Shown here: in pieces, positions 22,952 through 32,150 of the stretch
How the letters are laid out: each line of letters begins with the position of its first letter
How positions within the stretch are numbered: the stretch's first letter is position 1
Source of the DNA: Bacteroidaceae bacterium
GTDB taxonomy: Bacteria > Bacteroidota > Bacteroidia > Bacteroidales > Bacteroidaceae
Direction: 5' to 3'
Length of the DNA: 42,828 bases
Assembly (NCBI GenBank): GCA_017619335.1
Contig: JAFZSP010000045.1
Location: forward strand, 1 to 42,828
The notes under the pieces: generated by a model
The model's input: the letters and a program-made list of their open reading frames with translations, nothing else
Told to the model about the DNA's origin: nothing
The model's database searches: none
Program-made: the position numbers and the translations under genes

Positions 22952-25900
22952 GAGCTATGGGGAGCGTGAACCAGACGATGTGCCCTTCAGGGGCGGCTTC
23001 TGCATTGATGCGGCAGCCAGGGTGGCTGAGGAAGGTGTCGTGTTCACGTATGATTTGCTTGGCGATGAGTGCAGGAATGGAGGCAGAGGGAGGTGTGAAG
23101 AAGTCGTGAAGGGCTTCTGGAGAAAGGGTAACTGCCTTATTATGAAGGGTGAAGCGGGCGAAGCGGTCTTCCAGGGTGACACTGAGGGACAGGGAGTGTG
23201 GCCCTGCTGCTTCAAAGAGGGATTCAAACAGGAGGGAAAGCTGATCGGGGTCTCCCAAGACGAGGGTGCTGGAGGGGTCGGACACCGCAGCAGACGGCAA
23301 GAGGGTCAAGATGGCGTCTGGAGAGACTCTGGTGACTCTGGCTGTAAAGCGCTGGGCAGCAATGTCCAAGAGGGTGGAAACTGGTATGCGGTGACGACGG
23401 AAGGCGACAGCAGCGGACTGGGCGTCGGCCTGAGCTGCGAGGAGGGTGAAGATTTCCTTGTAATAGGCAACGGTCTCTGAGAGGGTGGAAAGCAGAGCAG
23501 AGGAATCCGCTGATTCAGAGGACGATGCGTCAACAGAGGAACTCATCATCTTCTGCACGAGTTGGTGGATGCGGCCTGGATAGTACATCGTCTCATGCTT
23601 GATGGACGAGAGGCAGTTGTCAATAATCTGATTCTGCACATGCAGGCGTGCCTCTTCAAACTGGCGGCGACGCACTTCATCTCCCGCCAGTTCCACGGTC
23701 TGTTCCTTCTCCTGACGACGATGCTCCTTCTCATCCATCAGCTGGCGATAACGTCGCCGACGGAGCTCTGCAACAGTCTGACGGTAACGCAGTTGTGGGC
23801 GGAAATAGAAGAACCACGTGGCAGCAAGGCCGAGGAGAACGAGCAGGACAATCAGCACCAGCGCGGCTCGTGTATTGGAGTGGGAACGTTCTATCTGCTG
23901 ACAATAGGTTTCCAAGGAAGCATCTTGGTTGGCGAGCTTGTATAAGCGGGTGTAGATGTGGTTGTTATGACGGTAAAGGGGCCAGTCGTGAAGGGCGAGG
24001 GCTGTGACGGCGGCTTCATTCCGGAGTGTAAGAAGGAGCTCATAATCTGCTGCTTCATGGTTCTGCCACCAGAGGATTTCTGCTGGTATCTCGGCAGAGG
24101 GACGCAGGGTGAGCTGTGGGCTATCCGATGTGTTACAGGGATGGAAATCAGCGCTATAGGCAGCAAAGGCAGAGTCTGCAAAGGCAAGGGCTTCTGTGTA
24201 ACGGCCCGCCTGATTGCAGGCTGCGATGGAGTCTGCAAGGCGGTGAACAGCTTGGGGGGACGTCGTTTCTTGTGAAGTAGCCCAAGAAGTGAAGGGAAGG
24301 GTGACTGTGGACAACAGGCAGAGACAAATCATGGACAACACACGGGGCAGGCGGAAGAAGAAACGGGAGCCCTCACCTACCCGACTTTCAATACCTAACT
24401 TACAGACTCGGAAGAGGTTACCCGTCTTACGGTACTTCTCAATGATGCCCTTGCAGTTCATCAATCCGAAGCCAAACCCCTTCTGTCCAAATCCATCGAC
24501 TGCAGGAACTGGACTGTCAGGCTTGAGAGACTGGACGTTAGGACTTGTCTCATTGGTGAGACAAACGTGTCTCACTGGTGAGACAGACTCGTCCCACTGG
24601 TGAGACAAATGTGTCTCACTGGTGAGACAACCAATTGATGCCGCATGATAGACTTTATTGTTCAGGATGAGGTCAACATCCTGTGCAGAGAGACCGACGC
24701 CCGTGTCCTGAACGGACAATTCCACGAACGGTCCGTCCTCTGATTCTCCTTCCGCGGCACTGATGGTGACGGTTCCTCCAGCAGGCGTGAACTTGCGGGC
24801 ATTGTCTGCTAAGGTGTTCAGCATGAAGAGCGTAAGGGCGCGGTCAGCTTTGACGGAGAGTGTGGTGGGCAGCACGCTGAGGGTCAGTTGCTGCTGGTCA
24901 AAGGCATAATGGTTCTTGGCAATGACATCAAAGAGCGACTGCAGCGGAAAGGACGTCAGCTGGAGGGAGAGCTGTCCCTGCTCCATCTGTATCCAGCGCG
25001 TCAGCAGCTCATTGTACTGAGTGATGCGGTCGGTTAGTTCATGGATGTATGAGAGCGCGTCTGGAGATACTTGTCCAGTCCGCTGCATCTTGTTGGTTTC
25101 ATGAATGATGCGATCCAGGAACGGCGTTATTCCATGCACCAGTTGTAGCTTGGCGCGTTTCTCTATATTGCGTTGCTTATCCCGTTGAATGCGCAGTTCT
25201 GTGGCCAATTGCTGTTCGTGAAGCTGTTCCTGTTCTTCGTCCAATTGTTGCTGACGGTGTTCTGCATTGGCCACAGAACGCTGGAGAGTCTGACGTAACA
25301 GCCTCATCTGCTGTTCACTGCGATGCCGCCAAGCCCTGCGCAGGAACCAAGTCAGCAGGACAATGGCCACAGCCAACACCGCCACAGAAACCAATGCCCA
25401 TCGCAGTCGCCGGCTGTCCTCCTGCAGTTCCAGATAACGACTTTCCAGCTCTGCATCCTCACGTGTGACATCTAACAAATCCAGGTAAATGCTTCTGTTA
25501 TAGTCACTTTCGGCTTTCATATCAAAAGCGCTGAAAGCCACAGAGAGTTGTTGTCTGATACCAGCTATCCACTCAGGAATGGTCTTGACGTCTGGTGCTT
25601 CCATCCATCGGCGCTCCACAGAAATGCTATCAGGATTCTCTTCATAAAGCGCCAAGAGACGATTTGTGGAACCAGGCTCAAGTACCTGATCTGAAGCATA
25701 ATAACAAAGGTGATGGAAGTTCACACAAGAGAGCGCAGCCGCAAAGTGGTCTATGGCCTGCTCATACTCCCCTGCTTCCACAGACAACTCACCCAAGGTT
25801 CTGAGGGCACAAGCCTCCTGATAAAGGTCATCATAACGTGTGAAACGGTTCAACGCAGCGATGGCCATATTGAAAGCGGTGTTTTCCGGCTCAAAGATGG

Positions 25901-26717
25901 ACAGCAGATAATCTTCTGCATTGGGTTTGTAGGCGTGGACAATGGCTCTGCGCACAGAGTCGGCAAAAAGCGTGGCCAAGGACTGCTCGGCGTTGGCCTG
26001 GAAGAAAGCATAACCGTGATTCTTGGCGAGGGTGAAACACTTAAAGAGATAGTCGAACTCATTACGGGTAACCTCCTCTGCAGAAGCGTAATCTGAAAGA
26101 CCGCCAGAGCCACGCATATAACAATAATACAGCCATTGAGCCGTGTCTCCTGGCAGTGTGCAGAAGGGTTCGGCCTGACGGATCTCGTCCAAAGCACGCT
26201 CCTGCTGATCCACATAATAGAAATAGGTGGAAGCCACAATATGCAGGTCACTGCGAGCATAGTTGAAGCGCCGGGCCATCTGGGGTGTCAGCTGCTGTTC
26301 TTCCTCGGCAATGCGACGAACGCGACGGAGTGCAGAACTACGATGCTTGAAGAAAGCACTGTTGTCACTGGTTCGCTGGGCAATGCGCATTCGCATGACA
26401 TCTGCTATCAGCAGTTCCACTTGGTTCTGGGTGAGGGCCGAGACCTGATCGGCCAACACCAGCGCACTGTCAAAGTCCATCTGCTGGAAACGCTCTGCCA
26501 TCAGGCAGTTGAGGGCTGCCGCCTCTCCGTCGGTGTAATGAATCTCACGTGCTCGATGAAGGGCGGTCGTGGCTTTAGCACGGAGTGAATCGATGTCGCG
26601 ATACTGCCAGGAGCGCGCACACTCATTGAGCGAATCCACCTGACGTTCAGCCATTTCCGTGCGGCCGCCTGTGCAGGCCGCCAAGATAAAGAGGAAAGGC
26701 AGAACGCGTGTCTTCAT
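22935..26717 (-). CDS. Tandem two-module sensor histidine-kinase-like lipoprotein
   Basis: 1260 residues in two similar halves, matching the Bacteroidales sensors usually labelled DUF5112/DUF5113. Half 1: lipoprotein signal (FILAAC), TPR-like helices (about 25-400), membrane helix (about 436-459), coiled coil, HGITP phosphoacceptor-like box near 527, N-box NTLADNARKFTP near 639, DTGVGL, a repeat-encoded insert (about 696-723), GFGFGL near 745. Half 2: a signal-peptide-like helix (about 792-814), alpha-helical region, membrane helix (about 949-970), coiled coil, then KHETMYYP H-box near 1035, but no recognisable N, G1 or G2 boxes. Half 2 is thus a degenerate kinase that keeps its histidine. 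Four palindromic repeats encode the insert in the first ATP lid. The next gene is its response regulator. Confidence 0.75.
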   Translation of the reverse strand: MKTRVLPFLFILAACTGGRTEMAERQVDSLNECARSWQYRDIDSLRAKATTALHRAREIHYTDGEAAALNCLMAERFQQMDFDSALVLADQVSALTQNQVELLIADVMRMRIAQRTSDNSAFFKHRSSALRRVRRIAEEEQQLTPQMARRFNYARSDLHIVASTYFYYVDQQERALDEIRQAEPFCTLPGDTAQWLYYCYMRGSGGLSDYASAEEVTRNEFDYLFKCFTLAKNHGYAFFQANAEQSLATLFADSVRRAIVHAYKPNAEDYLLSIFEPENTAFNMAIAALNRFTRYDDLYQEACALRTLGELSVEAGEYEQAIDHFAAALSCVNFHHLCYYASDQVLEPGSTNRLLALYEENPDSISVERRWMEAPDVKTIPEWIAGIRQQLSVAFSAFDMKAESDYNRSIYLDLLDVTREDAELESRYLELQEDSRRLRWALVSVAVLAVAIVLLTWFLRRAWRHRSEQQMRLLRQTLQRSVANAEHRQQQLDEEQEQLHEQQLATELRIQRDKQRNIEKRAKLQLVHGITPFLDRIIHETNKMQRTGQVSPDALSYIHELTDRITQYNELLTRWIQMEQGQLSLQLTSFPLQSLFDVIAKNHYAFDQQQLTLSVLPTTLSVKADRALTLFMLNTLADNARKFTPAGGTVTISAAEGESEDGPFVELSVQDTGVGLSAQDVDLILNNKVYHAASIGCLTSETHLSHQWDESVSPVRHVCLTNETSPNVQSLKPDSPVPAVDGFGQKGFGFGLMNCKGIIEKYRKTGNLFRVCKLGIESRVGEGSRFFFRLPRVLSMICLCLLSTVTLPFTSWATSQETTSPQAVHRLADSIAACNQAGRYTEALAFADSAFAAYSADFHPCNTSDSPQLTLRPSAEIPAEILWWQNHEAADYELLLTLRNEAAVTALALHDWPLYRHNNHIYTRLYKLANQDASLETYCQQIERSHSNTRAALVLIVLLVLLGLAATWFFYFRPQLRYRQTVAELRRRRYRQLMDEKEHRRQEKEQTVELAGDEVRRRQFEEARLHVQNQIIDNCLSSIKHETMYYPGRIHQLVQKMMSSSVDASSSESADSSALLSTLSETVAYYKEIFTLLAAQADAQSAAVAFRRHRIPVSTLLDIAAQRFTARVTRVSPDAILTLLPSAAVSDPSSTLVLGDPDQLSLLFESLFEAAGPHSLSLSVTLEDRFARFTLHNKAVTLSPEALHDFFTPPSASIPALIAKQIIREHDTFLSHPGCRINAEAAPEGHIVWFTLPIAPINSH
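24547..24628 (-). repeat. Four palindromic repeats with exact 22-nt period inside the sensor gene
   Basis: The core GTCTCAYTGGTGAGAC occurs at 24547, 24569, 24591 (GTCCCACTGGTGAGAC) and 24613, each 16 nt, separated by 6 nt. Each core is a GTCTCA/TGAGAC palindrome. Since 22 is not a multiple of 3, the copies are read in three frames, all open. The tract encodes the ATP-lid insert CLTSETHLSHQWDESVSPVRHVCLTNET. Confidence 0.9.
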
Positions 26718-26738
26718 GCGAAAAGAGTGAGTGAACGG

Positions 26739-27956
26739 CTACTGGCTGTTGACGATCTCTTCCATCTCTTCAAATTCCTTGCCCATATTCAGGTTCAGGT
26801 AAATCCGATAGAGCGGAGCTGCCCAGCGTTCCTTGTTCTCCGGCTGGTCCCTGCGGACACGTTCCATGGGTTCCTTGGCCAGAAGATAATAGCCACGGAT
26901 GGTCTCCAAGTCCTTGGCTGTCTGCGGGTTGCCTATTTCTGTGCAGGCATTCTCTGTGGCGATGACAGCCAGATTGAGGGCTGCAATGCCTTTGTTGTAG
27001 TAAGCATCTGTGAAGGTGGAATCCATAGCGATGCAGGCATCACAAGTCTTGATGGCGTCAGAGTCTCTCTGCAACTTCAACTGAATGAGGCTCTTGGCGT
27101 ACCAATAAAGCGGCTGGTCATCATGCAGGTGAATCATGGAATCCACCACAGCCAGTCCCTGTTCCAGATGTCCCGTGAGCACCATGTGATCCAAGAGGTT
27201 GGTGAAGAAATAGGAATGGAAAGGATAGTTGGACAGTCCCTGCCAGAGCGTTTCTTCCCATTGAGCGGTGTCTTTCTTGGCCTCCCACGCTTTGGCGAGA
27301 TACTCCTGTACGAGATGACTCTTCATTCCAGCCTGCTTGGCCAATTTGGCATATTTGATGATGCCATCAGGATTATTGGTGGCTTGTGCAGAGACCACAG
27401 CCAGATAGGCAGCCATTGGGATCATGGTGTCGTTCTGGAGGAATTGATCCTTCTCAAAGATGGGATGAGAGGCGGCATCGATGTAGGTGCCAAAGAACTG
27501 GTAGGCCTTTGGGTACTGGTTTCTGCGATAGAACCAATTGGCTCCGGCAAGGAGGTTGGTGCGATAATCCAGCAGATACTCGCGGTTACGCTTGCGGTTG
27601 GAATTCTGGATTTTTCCTTTCTCATCGGGCATCTCCGAAATGCTGTCTGCCTTATAGACCCGGTCATAAATGTCTGCGATGGCATTGAAGAACTTGGTGG
27701 TGTCGTAGGCCTGCTTGAGGTAGAGCTTCATGTTTTCGGCATCGTTGATGCGCTGGGCGCACTCTGCGGCCAGTTGGTAACACTCGATGCGGTCCTTCTG
27801 GGGCGTTCCCGGTTTGATGGCTTCTTCCAGAAGACTCTTTGCCGTCTGCTCCAGGTTCTGCTTCTTCTTGAGTGCTTCTTTCGCCTGTCTGATGACGCTT
27901 GCCGAGAAGACTGGCAGCGTGATGAAGGCGAGCATGATGATAACAGCTTTTTTCAT
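26739..27956 (-). CDS. Exported TPR-repeat protein, first gene of the sensor operon
   Basis: 405 residues with a signal peptide (about 1-18) and TPR-like helical repeats, clearest in QEYLAKAWEAKKDTAQWEETL, HLEQGLAVVDSMIHLHDDQPLYWYAKSLIQLKLQRDSDAIKTCDACI and FTDAYYNKGIAALNLAV. Expected in the periplasm. It is related in style to the next TPR gene upstream and may be a paralogue. The double-sensor gene begins 21 bp after its stop. A strong promoter lies just before it, with a leader of about 13 nt. A role in presenting a signal to the sensor is inferred from the operon only. Confidence 0.75.
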   Translation of the reverse strand: MKKAVIIMLAFITLPVFSASVIRQAKEALKKKQNLEQTAKSLLEEAIKPGTPQKDRIECYQLAAECAQRINDAENMKLYLKQAYDTTKFFNAIADIYDRVYKADSISEMPDEKGKIQNSNRKRNREYLLDYRTNLLAGANWFYRRNQYPKAYQFFGTYIDAASHPIFEKDQFLQNDTMIPMAAYLAVVSAQATNNPDGIIKYAKLAKQAGMKSHLVQEYLAKAWEAKKDTAQWEETLWQGLSNYPFHSYFFTNLLDHMVLTGHLEQGLAVVDSMIHLHDDQPLYWYAKSLIQLKLQRDSDAIKTCDACIAMDSTFTDAYYNKGIAALNLAVIATENACTEIGNPQTAKDLETIRGYYLLAKEPMERVRRDQPENKERWAAPLYRIYLNLNMGKEFEEMEEIVNSQ

Positions 27957-27975
27957 TATTTTGCGTATTTGCCTG

Positions 27976-28005
27976 CAAAGGTAGTCTTTCTCGCGCGCGT
28001 GACAA
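27976..28005 (-). promoter_or_regulatory. Promoter of the TPR-sensor-regulator-helicase operon
   Basis: On the minus strand: TTG (28003-28005), 19 nt, TACCTTTG (27976-27983). The predicted leader is about 13 nt. Confidence 0.75.
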
Positions 28006-28056
28006 AAAAAGGTAAGTTAATTCTTGTTACTAACCCATGAAAAAGGGCATAAAAAC

Positions 28057-28088
28057 GTGCTGACGGGGTAAAAAAGCCCCGCCAGCAC
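28057..28088 (-). terminator. Intrinsic terminator after the gyrA-side TPR gene
   Basis: GTGCTGACGGGG (28057-28068) and CCCCGCCAGCAC (28077-28088) form a 12-bp stem with one mismatch. On the minus strand it is followed by GTTTTTA. It separates the two TPR genes into different transcripts. Confidence 0.85.
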
Positions 28089-28117
28089 TCAAAAAACTAT
28101 TAATTATGAGAAAAAAA

Positions 28118-29386
28118 CTATTCTCCCAGGAGGGATTCCATCTCCTTCTGCTTGTCCTTGTTGCCAAGGATGTAATAGACGGTGGCAAGGCGGCTGGCCC
28201 ACTTGTGGGTGTTGGTGGGTTCCAGTTCCTTCACCTTGAGGAAGAAGGGTTCGGCCTTGGCATATTCGTCCTTGACCTTGTCGATTTCCACCTTCTGCTG
28301 TGCAGGAGTCATCTTCTTGCCAGTGAGGGCATCGTTCATGTCATAACCAATGTTGGAGTAGCACACGCCGGCATTGTAGTAGGCATCGGAGAACTCGGGG
28401 TCTGCGTCAATCGTCTTCTGGAAGAAGGTGATGGCGTCTGCATATTTGTGGTCATTCATGAAGACCAGTCCCTTGGCATAGTTACCGATTTTGCTATTGG
28501 GGTTAACTGCCAGCAGTTCCTCTGTGAAGGCCAGAGCGCCCTTGCTGTCGGACTTGTTGAAATAGTAGGCCATGAGGTTCTGGGCAATAGCCTCGTTACC
28601 ATTGGGGTCTTCCATCACGATTTCGCGACCGGTCTTCATCCAGTTGACGGTGTCACCTTGTTCGATGTAGGCCGTGAGCAGAAGCTGGTTAATCTGGTCC
28701 TTTTCCTTTGTATAGGCCTTAGCCTGCGGCATAATCTCAAAGAGGCTCTTGTAGTCCTTGGCAAAGTAAGCAGCCAGACAGGTGAAATAAGCGATCTGTG
28801 GCGTCTGCTCGTCAGCAGCCAAAGCGGCAGCATTATCCTCCAAGATGGTATAAGTCTTGGGGTAATCCAGCCAGCGCTTGAAAGCGTCCATGGCCTTAGC
28901 ATGCTGTCCGTTCTGGAAGAACATCTGTCCGCAGTAGGCTACGTAGGGACGGAACTTGATAACATCCAACTGGTTGGCCACCTTGAACCGGGGCTCCTTG
29001 GAATCCTTCTCTGCCAGATAAGACTGCTCTTTGGCGTCCAATGCGGCATAAATCTCTTCTGCCAACTTGGCGGTGTCTGTGGGCTCGTGGGCAATCACCT
29101 TGTCCAGCAGGGGGCTGAAGATGAACATGTGGAGCTTTGCCTTGATATCCCAGGCGTTGGCCAGTTCCTTCTTGGTCTCGGGGCTGGTGAGCGTGGGCGT
29201 AATCATTGCCATTGTCTCATCCATCATAGCCAGCATCTTTTCGGTGTCCTTGGGCTTGCGCTCCTTGTCGGCCATGAAGTTTTGGATCTCTTCCAGGTTG
29301 ACACGTGCCCTGCGGACAATCTTGTCTTGAGCTGCCAGTGAGACAGTCACCGTCAGCAGTGCCATTGCACATAAAATCTTTTTCAT
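28118..29386 (-). CDS. Exported TPR-repeat protein downstream of gyrA
   Basis: 422 residues with a signal peptide (about 1-19, ending SLAAQ) and several TPR units, for example AYYFNKSDSKGALAFTEELLAVNPNSKIGNYAKGLVFMNDHKYADAITFFQKTIDADPEFSDAYYNAGVCY (positions about 270-340) and AEPFFLKVKELEP. The protein is probably periplasmic and mediates protein contacts; no enzymatic motif is visible. The arrangement gyrA followed by a TPR gene is, to my knowledge, common in Bacteroidales. The gap to gyrA (99 bp) holds a GGCCCTGTG/CACAGGGCC hairpin. Confidence 0.8.
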   Translation of the reverse strand: MKKILCAMALLTVTVSLAAQDKIVRRARVNLEEIQNFMADKERKPKDTEKMLAMMDETMAMITPTLTSPETKKELANAWDIKAKLHMFIFSPLLDKVIAHEPTDTAKLAEEIYAALDAKEQSYLAEKDSKEPRFKVANQLDVIKFRPYVAYCGQMFFQNGQHAKAMDAFKRWLDYPKTYTILEDNAAALAADEQTPQIAYFTCLAAYFAKDYKSLFEIMPQAKAYTKEKDQINQLLLTAYIEQGDTVNWMKTGREIVMEDPNGNEAIAQNLMAYYFNKSDSKGALAFTEELLAVNPNSKIGNYAKGLVFMNDHKYADAITFFQKTIDADPEFSDAYYNAGVCYSNIGYDMNDALTGKKMTPAQQKVEIDKVKDEYAKAEPFFLKVKELEPTNTHKWASRLATVYYILGNKDKQKEMESLLGE

Positions 29387-29432
29387 AATTGTAGTTTGTT
29401 AATAAGGGTTTCTATTTCTTGAATGATGAACG

Positions 29433-29479
29433 GGCCCTGTGCTCGTCCTTTTCCAATTGATTAGACAAGTCACAGGGCC
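29433..29479 (-). terminator. Weak hairpin between gyrA and the TPR gene
   Basis: GGCCCTGTG (29433-29441) and CACAGGGCC (29471-29479) are perfect complements around a 29-nt loop. There is no T run after it, so it may be a partial terminator or an RNA processing structure. Confidence 0.4.
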
Positions 29480-29485
29480 GTTGGT

Positions 29486-32038
29486 TTATTGTTGATCGTC
29501 ACGGTCAAGCGTAATGGTCTGGCCGTCCGACAGTTGAGTGGGTTCGGGAAGTTCACTGGCACGGGCGTCTTCGGGCAGATCTTCCTCATCATCTTCTGTG
29601 GGAACCACGCAGACGTTGGCAATCATGTCGTTGCGTTTCTGCAGCTCAATGAGTTTCACGCCCTGGGTGGCTCTGCCCTGAATCTTAATGCTTTCCAAGT
29701 GCAGACGCAGTGTGATGCCAGACTTGTTGATGATCATCAGGTCTTCATCATTGGTCACGCTCTTGATGGCAGTCAGCTGACCGGTCTTTTCTGTCACGGC
29801 CAAGGTGATGACACCTTTACCGCCACGGTTGGTAATGCGGTAGTCCTGCACGTCGGAACGCTTGCCGAAGCCACGCTCCGAAACCACGAGGATGGTTTCT
29901 TCCTCGGGTTTGTCAATGACCACCATACCCACGACTTCGTTGCCTTCACCTTCCAGGGTGATGCCGCGAACGCCAGTAGCGGTGCGGCCCATTGCACGGA
30001 CAGTGCTCTCGTTGAAGCGAACGGCGCGTCCCTGTCTGCTGGCAATGATGACTTCGTTCTCGCCGTTGGTCAGAGCCACATCCACGACGCGGTCGCCCTC
30101 CACGATGTTAATGGCGTTCACACCATTGGTGCGCGGACGGCTGTAATCAGCAAGGCTGGTCTTCTTGATGGTTCCGTTCTGTGTGCAGAAGAGCACATAG
30201 TGGGACTCGTTGAAGTCCTTGTCGTTCAGCTTCTTGATGTAGAGGCAAGCGTTGACAGCATCGTCGGGTTCGATATTCAGCATGTTCTGAATGGCACGAC
30301 CCTTGCTGACCTTGTTACCCTCTGGAATATCATAGACCTTCAACCAGTAGCAGCGGCCCTTGCGTGTGAAGAACAGCATGGTGTTGTGCATCGTGGCACG
30401 ATAGATGTACTCGATGAAGTCGGCATCACGTGTGGAAGAACCCTTCACACCGATACCGCCTCGGCCCTGAGCGCGGAACTCTGCGAGCGGAGTGCGCTTG
30501 ATGTAGCCCATGTGAGAGATGGTGATAACCACCTCATCATCAGAGTAGAAGTCCTCTGGATTGAACTCTTCACTTGAATAGACAATCTCGCTGCGACGGG
30601 CATCGCCAAACTTCTCCTTGACTTCCAGCAGTTCGTCCTTAATGACCTTCCAACAGAGGTTGTCATCAGTGAGAATCTGATTGTAATATTCAATCTTCTT
30701 CATCAGCTCGTCGTATTCAGCGTGGAGCTTTTCCTGCTGCAGGCCTGTGAGTTGTGCCAGACGCATATCCACAATGGCCCTTGACTGAACCTCGTCCAGG
30801 TTGAAGCGCTGTTCCAGACGCTTGCGGGCTTCTTCGGGCGTCTTGCTGGTCTTGATGATCTGCACCACCTCGTCGATGTTGTCGGAGGCAATGATGAGAC
30901 CTTCAAGGATGTGAGCACGCTCTTCTGCCTTGCGCTTGTCATATTCTGTGCGACGTATGGTGACGTCGTGACGGTGGTCCACGAAACACTTGATCATGTC
31001 ACGCAGGGTCATGAGTTTTGGACGACCGTTGACCAGGGCAATGGAGTTCACAGAGAAAGATGTCTGCAACTGCGTCAGTTTGAAGAGCTTATTCAGAACG
31101 ACATTAGCGTTGAAGTCACGCTTCACATCGATCACGATGCGCATACCTTCACGGTCGCTCTCATCGTTGGCATTGCTGATACCTTCAATCTTGTGCTCGT
31201 TGACCAGATCGGCAATGTCTTTAATCAATTCTGCCTTGTTGACACCGTAGGGAATCTCACGAACGATGATTTTGTCATGCAACTCGCCCGGTTCAATCTC
31301 GGCTTTGGCACGCATCACGATGCGACCACGACCTGTCTCGTAGGCGTCACGCACGCCTTGCATACCATAAATATAAGCACCTGTTGGGAAGTCGGGAGCA
31401 GGGATATACTGCATGAGACCAGCCACATCGATATCAGGATTATCAATGTATGCGATACTGGCATCAATCGCTTCACTGAGGTTATGTGTTGGGATATTCG
31501 TGGCCATACCCACGGCGATACCTGTGGCACCGTTCACCAAGAGGTTCGGAATGAGCGTTGGCATCACGCTGGGCTCTTTCTCCTTGCCATCGAAGTTGTC
31601 CACCATATCCACAGTCTCTTTTTCCAAGTCTTGCATCATAGCTTCACCAATCTGGGAAAGACGGGCCTCGGTATAACGCATGGCAGCCGGAGAGTCGCCA
31701 TCGACGCTGCCGAAGTTGCCTTGTCCATCCACCAGCGTATAGCGCATGTTCCAGTCCTGAGCCAGACGAACCATGGCGAAATAGACGCTGGAGTCTCCGT
31801 GTGGGTGGTAGTGACCAAGCACATTACCCACAGTGCGGGCGCACTTGCGATAATCATGATCATGAGTGTTGCCGTCCACGCGCATACCATAGAGGATGCG
31901 ACGGTGCACGGGTTTGAAGCCGTCGCGAGCATCGGGCAACGCACGGGCTACGATGACGGACATCGAGTAATCGAGAAACGAGCTTCGCATCTCACGCTCG
32001 ATATCCACTTTGATAATTCTGTCTTCTGAGTCTTGCAT
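29486..32038 (-). CDS. gyrA: DNA gyrase subunit A
   Basis: The DNA-cleaving subunit of gyrase, 850 residues, full length. The winged-helix/tower region is intact, with the catalytic tyrosine Tyr122 in AAMRYTEAR. The quinolone-resistance region reads HPHGDSSVYFAMVRLAQ: Ser83 is kept, but position 87 is Phe where E. coli has Asp. The C-terminal beta-pinwheel is present, with a GyrA-box-like NRGGKG, so DNA wrapping is expected. The tail is acidic (EDDEEDLPEDARASE). It has its own promoter, divergent from the CstA-type gene, with a leader of about 105 nt. Confidence 0.97.
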   Translation of the reverse strand: MQDSEDRIIKVDIEREMRSSFLDYSMSVIVARALPDARDGFKPVHRRILYGMRVDGNTHDHDYRKCARTVGNVLGHYHPHGDSSVYFAMVRLAQDWNMRYTLVDGQGNFGSVDGDSPAAMRYTEARLSQIGEAMMQDLEKETVDMVDNFDGKEKEPSVMPTLIPNLLVNGATGIAVGMATNIPTHNLSEAIDASIAYIDNPDIDVAGLMQYIPAPDFPTGAYIYGMQGVRDAYETGRGRIVMRAKAEIEPGELHDKIIVREIPYGVNKAELIKDIADLVNEHKIEGISNANDESDREGMRIVIDVKRDFNANVVLNKLFKLTQLQTSFSVNSIALVNGRPKLMTLRDMIKCFVDHRHDVTIRRTEYDKRKAEERAHILEGLIIASDNIDEVVQIIKTSKTPEEARKRLEQRFNLDEVQSRAIVDMRLAQLTGLQQEKLHAEYDELMKKIEYYNQILTDDNLCWKVIKDELLEVKEKFGDARRSEIVYSSEEFNPEDFYSDDEVVITISHMGYIKRTPLAEFRAQGRGGIGVKGSSTRDADFIEYIYRATMHNTMLFFTRKGRCYWLKVYDIPEGNKVSKGRAIQNMLNIEPDDAVNACLYIKKLNDKDFNESHYVLFCTQNGTIKKTSLADYSRPRTNGVNAINIVEGDRVVDVALTNGENEVIIASRQGRAVRFNESTVRAMGRTATGVRGITLEGEGNEVVGMVVIDKPEEETILVVSERGFGKRSDVQDYRITNRGGKGVITLAVTEKTGQLTAIKSVTNDEDLMIINKSGITLRLHLESIKIQGRATQGVKLIELQKRNDMIANVCVVPTEDDEEDLPEDARASELPEPTQLSDGQTITLDRDDQQ

Positions 32039-32102
32039 TCTTTATAAATTTGTCAATTCTTTTCCTTTTGGCTTTTTCCATAGAAGCCCGTAGAGGGCAA
32101 AT

Positions 32103-32138
32103 CTGGGGCAAATAAGGGCATTTATGGGTTTCTTGCCC
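32103..32138 (-). promoter_or_regulatory. Inverted repeat in the gyrA leader
   Basis: TGGGGCAAA (about 32105-32113) and TTGCCCC (32133-32139) can pair in the leader of about 105 nt between the predicted start and the gyrA ATG. It might be a regulatory hairpin; no T run follows. Confidence 0.3.
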
Positions 32139-32150
32139 CTAAAAAGCGTA

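Noticed and set aside
24547..24628. CRISPR-like array
   Set aside because: Gaps between cores are only 6 nt and similar to each other, so there are no spacers; no cas genes are nearby and the array is inside a coding frame.
26727..28040. 437-codon open frame on the plus strand
   Set aside because: Mirror frame of the TPR gene; the minus strand has a signal peptide, TPR repeats and a matching promoter.
28106..29341. 411-codon open frame on the plus strand
   Set aside because: Mirror frame of the gyrA-side TPR gene, without motifs.
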